Origin: Rhodospirillaceae bacterium
Lineage (GTDB): Bacteria; Pseudomonadota; Alphaproteobacteria; DSM-16000; Inquilinaceae
Length of the DNA: 5,481 nt
Direction of reading: 5' to 3'
Assembly: GCA_020425485.1 (NCBI GenBank)
Contig: JAGQRL010000296.1
Span: forward strand, 1 to 5,481
In this document: positions 1 to 5,330 of the stretch, in pieces
Layout: each line of letters opens with the position of its first letter
Numbering within the stretch: position 1 is the stretch's first letter
Program-made: the position numbers and the translations under genes
The notes under the pieces: model-generated
Databases searched by the model: none
Told to the model about the DNA's origin: nothing
Seen by the model: the letters and a program-made list of their open reading frames with translations, nothing else

Positions 1-697
1 GCGAGGCTTCGATGAAGCCGCTGTCTTCCTCCATGGCGCGCAGGGTGCCGAAGGCGGTGTTCTTCACCGCCTGGCGCAGGCGCGCCTTGTCCACTGGCGT
101 TTTCAGCGCGCGCACCACCTTGCCGAAGGTGTCCTCCGGGCGGCGCGCCATGTCCTCATACCGAACGACGCCAAACAGCACTGCCTTCTGGGCGATCCAG
201 CTCGTCACGTGGTTCGACCAGCTACCCAGAAGCTGGAAGGCATAGTGCCTGGTGGTGGCAAGCTGTGTGGTGGATCTGGCCAGTTCCTCCACCGCCTTGT
301 CGTAGGTGATACCCATGTGGTGGGCATATGATACAGCGACATCGAGCGGGTTGCGGACGATGTAGAGTGCCCCCGCCGTGACATCTGCGGCGATGGTGGG
401 AACACCTGCCAGCTCCACCACTGCGCTGTGCGTCTTCACAAAGATGGTGTTCTGGTCTTGGCTGGCGATATACCGCTGTACCTTAGGGCGCAACGCGTTG
501 ATGGTGCCGGCATCGAGCTCATCAAACGGACGGCCCGCCAGTCGCTCGAAATACTCGGCCTTGTGCTCACCGAAGCTGAAGCGAGCGAGATCGTTGATGT
601 GCACCGGCTTGCCCGAGCCGCTCAGGTAGTTGGCCAGGAAACCGCGCATCCAGGTGTTGCCGGATTTTGGGTAAGAGGCGAGCCAGACGATGGGCAT
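1..697 (-). CDS. Sulfotransferase family protein, second copy (3' end outside window)
   Basis: This is a PAPS-dependent sulfotransferase (Sulfotransfer_1-type fold) that would move a sulfuryl group from PAPS to an acceptor I cannot identify. It begins at the ATG at 697 and stays open to the left edge, giving 232 residues. About 57 residues are missing compared with its complete neighbour. Visible motifs are the 5'-phosphosulfate loop YPKSGNTW (residues 9-16), the KTHS segment with the likely catalytic His90 (88-91), and the 3'-phosphate segment YIVRNPLDVAVSYAHH (112-127, Arg115 and Ser123). The RKGxxGDW motif expected near residue 240 lies beyond the edge. The start is well supported: AAGGAGG sits 4 nt upstream and the first 16 residues match the paralogue exactly. 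It lies 21 bp after the stop of the upstream copy with no terminator between, so the two are probably co-transcribed. By hand count 156 of 232 residues match that copy, without gaps. No signal peptide or membrane segment is visible, so it is probably cytoplasmic. Confidence 0.9.
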   Translation of the reverse strand, partial: MPIVWLASYPKSGNTWMRGFLANYLSGSGKPVHINDLARFSFGEHKAEYFERLAGRPFDELDAGTINALRPKVQRYIASQDQNTIFVKTHSAVVELAGVPTIAADVTAGALYIVRNPLDVAVSYAHHMGITYDKAVEELARSTTQLATTRHYAFQLLGSWSNHVTSWIAQKAVLFGVVRYEDMARRPEDTFGKVVRALKTPVDKARLRQAVKNTAFGTLRAMEEDSGFIEAS

Positions 698-708
698 TGC
701 CCCTCCTT
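698..708 (-). promoter_or_regulatory. Strong ribosome-binding site of the second sulfotransferase
   Basis: On the minus strand AAGGAGG (708 to 702) is followed by GGCA and then the ATG at 697. It fixes the start of the second sulfotransferase. It contrasts with the first copy, which has no recognisable Shine-Dalgarno sequence. The downstream gene may therefore be translated more efficiently per mRNA than the upstream one. Confidence 0.8.
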
Positions 709-718
709 AGGATGGCGA

Positions 719-1588
719 TTAGAGCACGTCCTTCGCCGGGCCGCCGTCCACCGGCGTACCTTTGCTGTCGAGATAGCCGAAGCGGCACATCATCGTTCGG
801 TGGTCGGCAACGATCCTGGCGATCTGGTCGGCGTTCAATTCAGTGCGCCAGTCGCCCACCTTTCCCTTGCGGAAGAAGCGCTCGGCCTTCTTCGACGCTT
901 CGATGAAGCCGGATTTATTCTCCATGGAGCGCAGCGTCTTGAAGTTCGCGTTCTTGATCGCCTGGCGCAGGCGCGCCTTGTCAACCGGCATCTTGAGCGC
1001 GCGCACCACTTTGGTGAAGGCTTCTTCCGGCCTGCGCGAGAGGTCCTCGTAGCGAGTGATGCCCATCAGCGCTTTCTTCTGGTCGACCCAGCTAACCACA
1101 TGGTCAGACCAGCCGCCCAGCACCTGGAAGGCGAAGCGCCCATGGGTGGCCAACTGAGTCTCCGGGCTGCCGAGGGCGACGACCGCCGTGTCGTAGTCCA
1201 CCCCCATATGGTGGGCGTAGGACACGCAGACATCCAGCGGATTGCGGATAATGTAAAGCGCCCCGATAGTGACCTCGCCGAGGATGGTCGGCACCCCGTC
1301 CAACTCGGTCACGGCGCTGTGTGTCTTGACGAACACCGCCTCTTTGCGCTGGCGGTCGATGTACCGCTGCACCGCCGGACGCAGCCTGTTGATGTCATCG
1401 TCCGTCAGCGTGTCGAACGCTTTGCCGGACAGGTGTTCGTAGTATTCGGCCTGGTGCTCGCCGAACGTGAAGTGCGTGATGTCGTTGATGTGCACAGGCC
1501 TGTCCGTGCCCATCAGGTAATTGGCAATGAAACTGCGCACCCAAGTGTTGCCGGACTTGGGATAGGAGGCGAGCCAGACAATGGGCAT
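719..1588 (-). CDS. Sulfotransferase family protein, first copy (complete)
   Basis: This is a complete 289-residue PAPS-dependent sulfotransferase, a usual length for single-domain bacterial members of Sulfotransfer_1. Motifs in order: the PAPS 5'-phosphosulfate loop YPKSGNTW (9-16), KTHS (88-91) with likely catalytic His90 and Lys88, the 3'-phosphate segment YIIRNPLDVCVSYAHH (112-127, Arg115 and Ser123), and RKGKVGDWR (240-248), the second 3'-phosphate motif. All key elements are present, so it should be active. The acceptor (glycan, lipid or small molecule) cannot be told from the sequence. The start at 1588 is the only ATG possible nearby, because an in-frame TGA lies two codons upstream. 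No clear Shine-Dalgarno sequence precedes it. It is the first gene of a probable two-gene or longer unit with the paralogue 21 bp downstream. There is no signal peptide, so a cytoplasmic site is likely. Upstream, a terminator separates it from porin 1. Confidence 0.93.
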   Translation of the reverse strand: MPIVWLASYPKSGNTWVRSFIANYLMGTDRPVHINDITHFTFGEHQAEYYEHLSGKAFDTLTDDDINRLRPAVQRYIDRQRKEAVFVKTHSAVTELDGVPTILGEVTIGALYIIRNPLDVCVSYAHHMGVDYDTAVVALGSPETQLATHGRFAFQVLGGWSDHVVSWVDQKKALMGITRYEDLSRRPEEAFTKVVRALKMPVDKARLRQAIKNANFKTLRSMENKSGFIEASKKAERFFRKGKVGDWRTELNADQIARIVADHRTMMCRFGYLDSKGTPVDGGPAKDVL

Positions 1589-1662
1589 TGATCAAACGTC
1601 GCAGTGGTGTTTCTAGGCAGGTGGCATTGGCGGCTGTATTCGCCCATAGGACCGAAGGTTAG

Positions 1663-1679
1663 GCCGCCTGAAAGGCGAC
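1663..1679 (-). other. Small hairpin between porin 1 terminator and sulfotransferase genes
   Basis: GCCGCC (1663-1668) and GGCGAC (1674-1679) form a 6-bp stem with a 5-nt loop. In minus-strand RNA one pair is U-G. No U-run follows, so it is not a convincing terminator by itself. It could back up the stronger hairpin at 1696-1719 or lie in the leader of the sulfotransferase mRNA. I found no convincing -35/-10 pair for the sulfotransferases in 1589-1695. Confidence 0.3.
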
Positions 1680-1687
1680 TTTAGCAC

Positions 1688-1719
1688 CAAACAGAAAGGG
1701 CGGCCAAGAGGCCACCCTT
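1688..1719 (-). terminator. Rho-independent terminator of porin 1
   Basis: AAGGGcGGCC (1696-1705), a 4-nt loop, and GGCCaCCCTT (1710-1719) form a 10-bp stem. The single irregular position is C-A on the plus strand but a U-G wobble in minus-strand RNA, so the stem is fully paired only in transcripts reading from porin 1. A U-rich tail (UCUGUUU) follows in the minus direction. It starts about 28 bp after the porin 1 stop codon and should limit read-through into the sulfotransferase genes. Confidence 0.75.
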
Positions 1720-1746
1720 CCCGAAGTCTCTCAGACGAAAGCTAAA

Positions 1747-2883
1747 TCAAAAGCTGACCAGCACACCGCCGGCCACGTAAACACCTTCGTTATCAGCTGT
1801 CGTGCCTTCGTCGTCAAACTCATTCCAGCCGACGATTCCGGCGACTGAGATGCCCTGGCCCAGCTCGTACTGGACACCACCTTGGACGTTCAGGTGCTCG
1901 TCGTTATCAGAGTCGTTAAGTAGGCCTTCGGACGTTCCGTACAAGGCACCCAAGCCCAGCGAAAGTGGCCCAGTAGTGTAGGCGATACCGCCATGGAAGG
2001 CCTGGCCCTCGGTCGACGCCAACGTGGCGCCGGCACCACTAATCCTGCCCGACCACACATTGGCGTAGCTGAAGCCAGCCTCGAAGCCCATGTAGGCGAT
2101 GCTGATGCCAGCATTTGCACCATAGAAATCGTCGGTGGTGTCCACCCCGGCCACATTCGCCACGGTGGTGAAGCCAGCACCCTGTTCCGCATAGACGAAG
2201 CCGCCAGACAGCGAGACTTCAACTCCGTCGAACTCGCCGACATAGTTGGCACCAATGGAAATGCCATTGACGTATTGGCCGACGCGGCTCTGCTGTACCA
2301 CGTCGTCCTGGATCAGTTCCGGCGCATAAGAAATGCCCAGCTGGACGCCGTTGAAGCGCGGCGTGAAGTAGGTAATCTTCTCGGAGTCATTGTCACCGGC
2401 CGCTTCGATGGTCGTCGCACCGAAGGGGGTACGGAAAGGCGACGAACCTGTTCCGTTGGCAATGAATCTGTTCTGCGAGCCAGAGTTCAGACCCATGCCA
2501 ACCGCCGGCGGAGTGATGTGCATCAGGTATGCTGCACTGTTTTCCGAGCCCAGCAGGACACGGCCGAAATCGCCCGACACGAACAGGTAAGACTCGTCGA
2601 TGATGTCTGTCGTGCCGCTGGTCGAGTTAGCGTTGTCTTCCAGCTGCACCTGGCCACCGAAGGTCAGACCATTGTCGGTGACACCCTGGAACGAGAAGAT
2701 GATCTCGCCCTCGGTAAAGGTATTCACGTCCTGCAAGTTGCCAGCGGCGGCATCATTGTCGCCCCAGCCAAACCACTGCTGCATGTAGCCGCCGACAGTG
2801 ACTTCGACCTGAGCCGAAGCCGGCGTCGACAGGGCAGCGGCCGCGCACAGCGCCGTCGTGCCCAGAAGCAGATTCTTTGTCAT
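1747..2883 (-). CDS. Gram-negative outer-membrane porin, copy 1
   Basis: This is an outer-membrane general-diffusion porin of the alphaproteobacterial Gram-negative porin (Porin_4-like) family, 378 residues. Residues 1-24 are a Sec signal peptide (Lys3, hydrophobic LLLGTTALCAAAAL, cleavage after ASA24 before Gln25). The mature part begins VEVTVGGYMQQWFGW, a typical first strand. Residues 99-115 (YLFVSGDFGRVLLGSEN) are the conserved stretch that in this family leads into the inward-folded pore loop. The chain ends GVLVSF, with the terminal Phe of the BAM-recognised beta-signal. The frame extends upstream to an ATG at 2994, but that start would bury the signal peptide. The ATG at 2883 has GGAG 9 nt upstream, the same spacing as in porin 2. 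The loops are acidic, for example NDSDNDE at 323-329. It is closely related to the tandem copy upstream. The transported solute is unknown; a trimeric 16-strand barrel is expected from the family. Confidence 0.93.
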   Translation of the reverse strand: MTKNLLLGTTALCAAAALSTPASAQVEVTVGGYMQQWFGWGDNDAAAGNLQDVNTFTEGEIIFSFQGVTDNGLTFGGQVQLEDNANSTSGTTDIIDESYLFVSGDFGRVLLGSENSAAYLMHITPPAVGMGLNSGSQNRFIANGTGSSPFRTPFGATTIEAAGDNDSEKITYFTPRFNGVQLGISYAPELIQDDVVQQSRVGQYVNGISIGANYVGEFDGVEVSLSGGFVYAEQGAGFTTVANVAGVDTTDDFYGANAGISIAYMGFEAGFSYANVWSGRISGAGATLASTEGQAFHGGIAYTTGPLSLGLGALYGTSEGLLNDSDNDEHLNVQGGVQYELGQGISVAGIVGWNEFDDEGTTADNEGVYVAGGVLVSF

Positions 2884-2981
2884 TGGTAATTGCTCCGCTT
2901 GGTGAGTGCTCAGCCCCGACCGCCCTTTTCCGGTGGAATCGCAAGCGCTTCCGCCGGTACGCGACCTATTAGGCTTGGCAA

Positions 2982-3010
2982 CTTCTAGGCCCAAGGAAGG
3001 GGGGGGTCAA
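2982..3010 (-). promoter_or_regulatory. Predicted sigma-70-type promoter of porin 1
   Basis: On the minus strand TTGACC (3010 to 3005, 5 of 6 matches to TTGACA) and TAGAAG (2987 to 2982, 4 of 6 matches to TATAAT) are separated by exactly 17 nt. Initiation near 2975 would give a leader of about 90 nt before the ATG at 2883. The spacer contains most of a run of eight G/C pairs (2999-3006). A weaker overlapping candidate, TTGGGC-17-TAATAG, lies just downstream. This is a prediction from consensus only. Confidence 0.5.
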
Positions 3011-3017
3011 CGCAAAC

Positions 3018-3027
3018 GGCACGTGCC
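3018..3027. promoter_or_regulatory. Palindrome next to porin 1 promoter, possible operator
   Basis: GGCACGTGCC is a perfect 10-bp palindrome ending 8 bp upstream of the predicted -35 box, centred near -47 from the predicted start site. That is a position where dimeric regulators often bind. A second palindrome, GCAATTGC (3032-3039), has its centre 13 bp further upstream. I do not recognise either as the site of a known regulator. Confidence 0.3.
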
Positions 3028-3183
3028 CGATGCAATTGCGCCGCAATGTGGCGATTAGGCAACACATGTCGCTAAGCCTTTGCCGGCAGTAGGATCCAAG
3101 TGTGTTGCGAAGCGGTGAAACAAGACAGGAACGGGAGGTACGCTACCCTGAATCGGGCACCCGATGTCTACGGCAGCTATGCC

Positions 3184-3216
3184 AAAGCGAAAAGGGGGCG
3201 GACCGAGCCGCCCCCT
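3184..3216 (-). terminator. Rho-independent terminator of porin 2
   Basis: AGGGGGCGG (3193-3201), a 6-nt loop and CCGCCCCCT (3208-3216) form a perfect 9-bp GC-rich stem. In the minus direction it is followed by UUU, CGC and UUU, a short U-tract. It starts about 28 bp beyond the porin 2 stop codon. It separates the two porin genes into independent transcription units. Confidence 0.85.
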
Positions 3217-3244
3217 CGCCGAACGCACTCACCGGACGGGAGGA

Positions 3245-4372
3245 CTAGAATTCCACCAGCACGCCGCCCGTCACGTAAACACCCTCGTTGTCCGCTGCGG
3301 CTTCATCGTCGAAGTCCGTCCAGCCAAGCGAGCCGGCCACCGCGATGCCCTGGCCCAGCTCGTAGCGGACGCTGCCCTGGAGGGCCAGGTAGGTGTCGTC
3401 GTCGGCCACGGTGTAGAGGTTTTCCTCCTCGCCGTAGTAGCCGTTGAGGCTGAAGGACAGCGGACCCGTGGTGTAGGCGATGCCCGCATCGAAGCCCTGG
3501 CCTTCGGTGGAGGTCGCGGTGGCGGTATTGATCACACCGGACCAGACATTAGCGTAGCTAAAGCCCGCCACGAAGCCCTGATAGCTCACTGTAATGCCGG
3601 CTGATGCCCCATAGAAGTCGTCGGTGGTATCGACTCCCGCGACATTGGTGACGCTGGCGAAGCCAGCGCCCTGCTCGGCGTAGTAAAAGCCGCCGGCCAC
3701 GCTCACTTCAACGCCGTCGAACTCGCCGACATAGTTGGCGCCGATCGACAGGCCATTGACGTAGCGGCCAACGCGGGTCTGTTGCACCACGTCGTCCTGA
3801 ATCAGTTCTGGCGCATAGGAGATGCCGAATTGGAAACCCTGGAAGCGCGGAGTGAAGTAGGCGATCTTCTCCGCGTCGTTATCCAGCGCCGGCTCGATAT
3901 AGGTCGACCCGAAGGGGGACAGGAACAGATTGCTGTTCGTTGTGTTGACGATGAAAGCAGTATTAGAGCCGGAGTTAATCGGCAGGCCGACATTCGGCGA
4001 TGCGACCTGCATCAAGTAGCCGGCACCGTTTTCCGAACCGATGAGGACGCGTCCGAAGTCCCCCGACACGAACAGATACGACTCGTCGATCACGTCGGTG
4101 GTGCCGCTGGCGCTGTTCGCGTTGTCCTCCAACTGCACTTCGCCGCCGAAGGTGAGCCCGTTGTCGGTGATGCCTTCGAAGCTGAAAATGATCTCTCCGT
4201 CGGTGAAGGTATTCACGTCCTGTAGGTTACCGGCTGACGCATCGTTGTCCCCCCAGCCGAACCACTGGGCCATATAGCCACCGACCGTTACCGTCACCTG
4301 GGCGGAGGCCGGCGTCGAAAGCGCAACGGCGGCGCAAAGGGCTGTGCTGCCCAACAAAAGCGTCTTCATCAT
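3245..4372 (-). CDS. Gram-negative outer-membrane porin, copy 2
   Basis: This is a second outer-membrane porin of the same family, 375 residues and a close paralogue of copy 1. Residues 1-24 are a signal peptide (MMK, LLLGSTALCAAVALS, cleavage after ASA24). YLFVSGDFGRVLIGSEN (99-115) leads into the expected pore loop, and the chain ends GVLVEF with a terminal Phe. The frame continues upstream to 4555, but that would add 61 residues before the signal peptide. The ATG at 4372 has GGAG at 9 nt, like copy 1, and aligns residue for residue with its start; the ATG at 4369 is a less likely alternative. By hand alignment the first 120 residues share 104 identities with copy 1, residues 121-170 only 27 of 50, and 171-280 share 90 of 110. 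The late region (about 310-332, GEEENLYTVADDDT) also differs. The two copies probably have different pore or surface properties. Its own terminator lies downstream. Confidence 0.93.
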   Translation of the reverse strand: MMKTLLLGSTALCAAVALSTPASAQVTVTVGGYMAQWFGWGDNDASAGNLQDVNTFTDGEIIFSFEGITDNGLTFGGEVQLEDNANSASGTTDVIDESYLFVSGDFGRVLIGSENGAGYLMQVASPNVGLPINSGSNTAFIVNTTNSNLFLSPFGSTYIEPALDNDAEKIAYFTPRFQGFQFGISYAPELIQDDVVQQTRVGRYVNGLSIGANYVGEFDGVEVSVAGGFYYAEQGAGFASVTNVAGVDTTDDFYGASAGITVSYQGFVAGFSYANVWSGVINTATATSTEGQGFDAGIAYTTGPLSFSLNGYYGEEENLYTVADDDTYLALQGSVRYELGQGIAVAGSLGWTDFDDEAAADNEGVYVTGGVLVEF

Positions 4373-4686
4373 TTTGCTAAACTCCAGAAGTCCATTGAGT
4401 CCCCAAAAGCGAGTCCTCTTGCCCAAAGGGCTTGTGCATCCCGCAGGCACGCACTTAGCTATCTCGCTACTACAAATGATATCAAGGCCATTCCCGACGA
4501 CGACAACAAAATCGAACGGGCTCGACGATTTCGGGTGAGTGCGACTAAACCGCAACAGAGTAGCCTATCCATACCCATGCGCGCTTCGCCATCGCAGACG
4601 CGGGTAGATCAGTGGATTTGTTGCGCCATAGATGCACCTCGGCTTATATGGCGCCTGGGCGATCTGGGAAGACCCTTGGGAAAAGC
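4373..4686. other. Divergent intergenic region between porin 2 and the lipoprotein gene
   Basis: This 314-bp region should carry promoters for both porin 2 (leftward) and the lipoprotein-leuS unit (rightward). It is visibly less GC-rich than the flanking genes. For porin 2, the ribosome-binding GGAG (4385 to 4382) is clear but no -35/-10 pair is convincing. The best minus-strand candidate I found, TTGTCG-17-GATATC, is poor. An inverted repeat AAATCG (4509-4514) / CGATTT (4526-4531) lies about 140-160 bp upstream of the porin 2 ATG. I see no RNA gene and no credible small protein. Confidence 0.5.
4621..4649 (+). promoter_or_regulatory. Weak candidate promoter of the lipoprotein-leuS unit
   Basis: TTGCGC (4621-4626) and TTATAT (4644-4649) are separated by 17 bp, each matching consensus at 3 of 6 positions. 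TATATG, starting 2 bp later, is an alternative -10. Initiation near 4656 would leave about 30 nt before the ATG at 4687 and would exclude the longer reading-frame starts at 4612 and 4648. This is consensus-based and tentative. Confidence 0.25.
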
Positions 4687-5223
4687 ATGATTTGGCGAAT
4701 GGCGCGCACCTCGGCGGTGCTATGCCTCTGCTCGGCGGTCGTTGCGTGCGGCGGGCTGAGCGGAGCGGAACAGACCTATCCGGATGACCGTCGCGGCCAA
4801 GACCTGGGCGGCTCCCTCTTCGGCGGCAACGGCATCACCCTGTTCAGCACGGGCGGCGGCGGTGGCGGCGGCGAGGAGGGCGGCGGTGCCGGCATCGGCG
4901 TCAACAGCTATCTGTGGCGGGCAGCGCTGGATACGGTGTCGTTCATGCCGGTCACCTCGGCCGATCCGTTCGGTGGCGTCATCATCACCGACTGGTACAC
5001 CCCGGCCGAGACGCCCAACGAACGCCTGAAGCTCAATGTCTATATATTGGACCGCGAATTGCGGGCCGATGGCGTGCGCGTCGGCGTGTTCCGCCAGGTG
5101 CAGGACGCACGCGGCAACTGGGAAGACGCCGCGGTGACGCCGGAAACCGCAACCACCATCGAAGACGCGATCCTGACCCGCGCGCGCCAACTGCGCATCG
5201 CGTCGAACGCCGTCACCAACTAA
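4687..5223 (+). CDS. DUF3576-like lipoprotein upstream of leuS
   Basis: This is a predicted lipoprotein of 178 residues, resembling the alphaproteobacterial DUF3576 family, which has no established function to my knowledge. Residues 1-20 form a lipoprotein signal (MIWRMAR, then hydrophobic TSAVLCLCSAVV) with lipobox VVAC. Cys21 would be lipidated and signal peptidase II would cut before it. A low-complexity Gly/Glu linker follows (56-67: seven Gly, two Glu, three Gly). The globular part (about 70-173) includes LWRAALDTVSFMP, IITDWYTP and the segment LKLNVYILDRELRADGVRV. Longer starts at 4612 or 4648 would put 13-25 residues before the signal, so 4687, preceded by GGGA 6 nt upstream, is preferred; 4699 is also possible. 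It lies 107 bp before leuS on the same strand with no U-tailed terminator between, so co-transcription is likely. The family assignment is from recalled sequence features and gene order. Confidence 0.8.
   Translation: MIWRMARTSAVLCLCSAVVACGGLSGAEQTYPDDRRGQDLGGSLFGGNGITLFSTGGGGGGGEEGGGAGIGVNSYLWRAALDTVSFMPVTSADPFGGVIITDWYTPAETPNERLKLNVYILDRELRADGVRVGVFRQVQDARGNWEDAAVTPETATTIEDAILTRARQLRIASNAVTN
4852..4887 (+). repeat. GGC-rich triplet tract coding a Gly linker
   Basis: Seven consecutive glycine codons (six GGC, one GGT), two GAG codons and three more glycine codons form a near-perfect triplet repeat inside the lipoprotein gene. It encodes a flexible linker between the lipid anchor region and the folded domain. 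In-frame triplet changes would alter linker length without breaking the gene. Confidence 0.7.
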
Positions 5224-5253
5224 GGTCGGGCGCGCGGGCGTCCGCCCAGCCCT

Positions 5254-5267
5254 CCGGCGCCAGCCGG
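5254..5267 (+). other. GC-rich hairpin in the lipoprotein-leuS spacer
   Basis: CCGGC (5254-5258) and GCCGG (5263-5267) form a 5-bp stem with a 4-nt loop in a very GC-rich 107-bp spacer. No U-run follows, so I do not read it as a terminator. It may only reflect base composition. Confidence 0.25.
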
Positions 5268-5330
5268 CAGGGGGTCGCGGCGCCGCCCGGCAGTTCGCCG
5301 CCCGGATCCGCAACGTGAAGACCCCGCACC

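Larger units (their letters stand above)
2884..3192. other. Intergenic upstream region of porin 1
   Basis: This 300-bp stretch separates the porin 1 start from the porin 2 terminator. It has no credible gene: the overlapping plus-strand frames run through the terminator and into antisense porin sequence. It holds the predicted promoter (2982-3010), the eight-G run (2999-3006), the perfect palindromes GGCACGTGCC (3018-3027) and GCAATTGC (3032-3039), and AAGCGCTT (2943-2950) in the expected 5' leader. From about 3045 to 3190 I see nothing recognisable. Confidence 0.6.

Noticed and set aside
428..1591. Long plus-strand open frame (387 codons) across both sulfotransferase genes
   Set aside because: It is antisense to two genes with intact PAPS motifs. 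Its apparent internal repeat (VDVHR...GEPD-GH twice) simply mirrors the duplicated genes on the other strand.
1993..2889. Plus-strand open frame of 298 codons opposite porin 1
   Set aside because: It is the antisense shadow of a clear porin in high-GC DNA. It shows no family features, and a similar shadow (3782-4225) appears opposite porin 2 because the porins are alike.
2884..2994. 37-residue N-terminal extension of porin 1
   Set aside because: It would place a polar stretch before an obvious signal peptide. The GGAG at 2896-2893 fits the ATG at 2883, and the predicted promoter start lies inside the extension.
3100..3604. Plus-strand frames starting near 3100 and 3164
   Set aside because: They run through the porin 2 terminator and then antisense into the porin coding region. 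Their Arg/Pro-rich composition is typical of high-GC shadow frames.
4373..4555. 61-residue N-terminal extension of porin 2
   Set aside because: It hides the signal peptide. The paralogue shares no similarity in this part, and the GGAG at 4385-4382 supports the ATG at 4372.
4612..4686. Longer start of the lipoprotein at 4612 or 4648
   Set aside because: It would add 13-25 residues before the lipoprotein signal, and the candidate promoter -10 box lies over or after these codons.
4720..5313. Minus-strand frame of 197 codons opposite the lipoprotein
   Set aside because: It is an Ala/Arg-rich antisense frame over a gene with a clear lipobox, with no recognisable domain.
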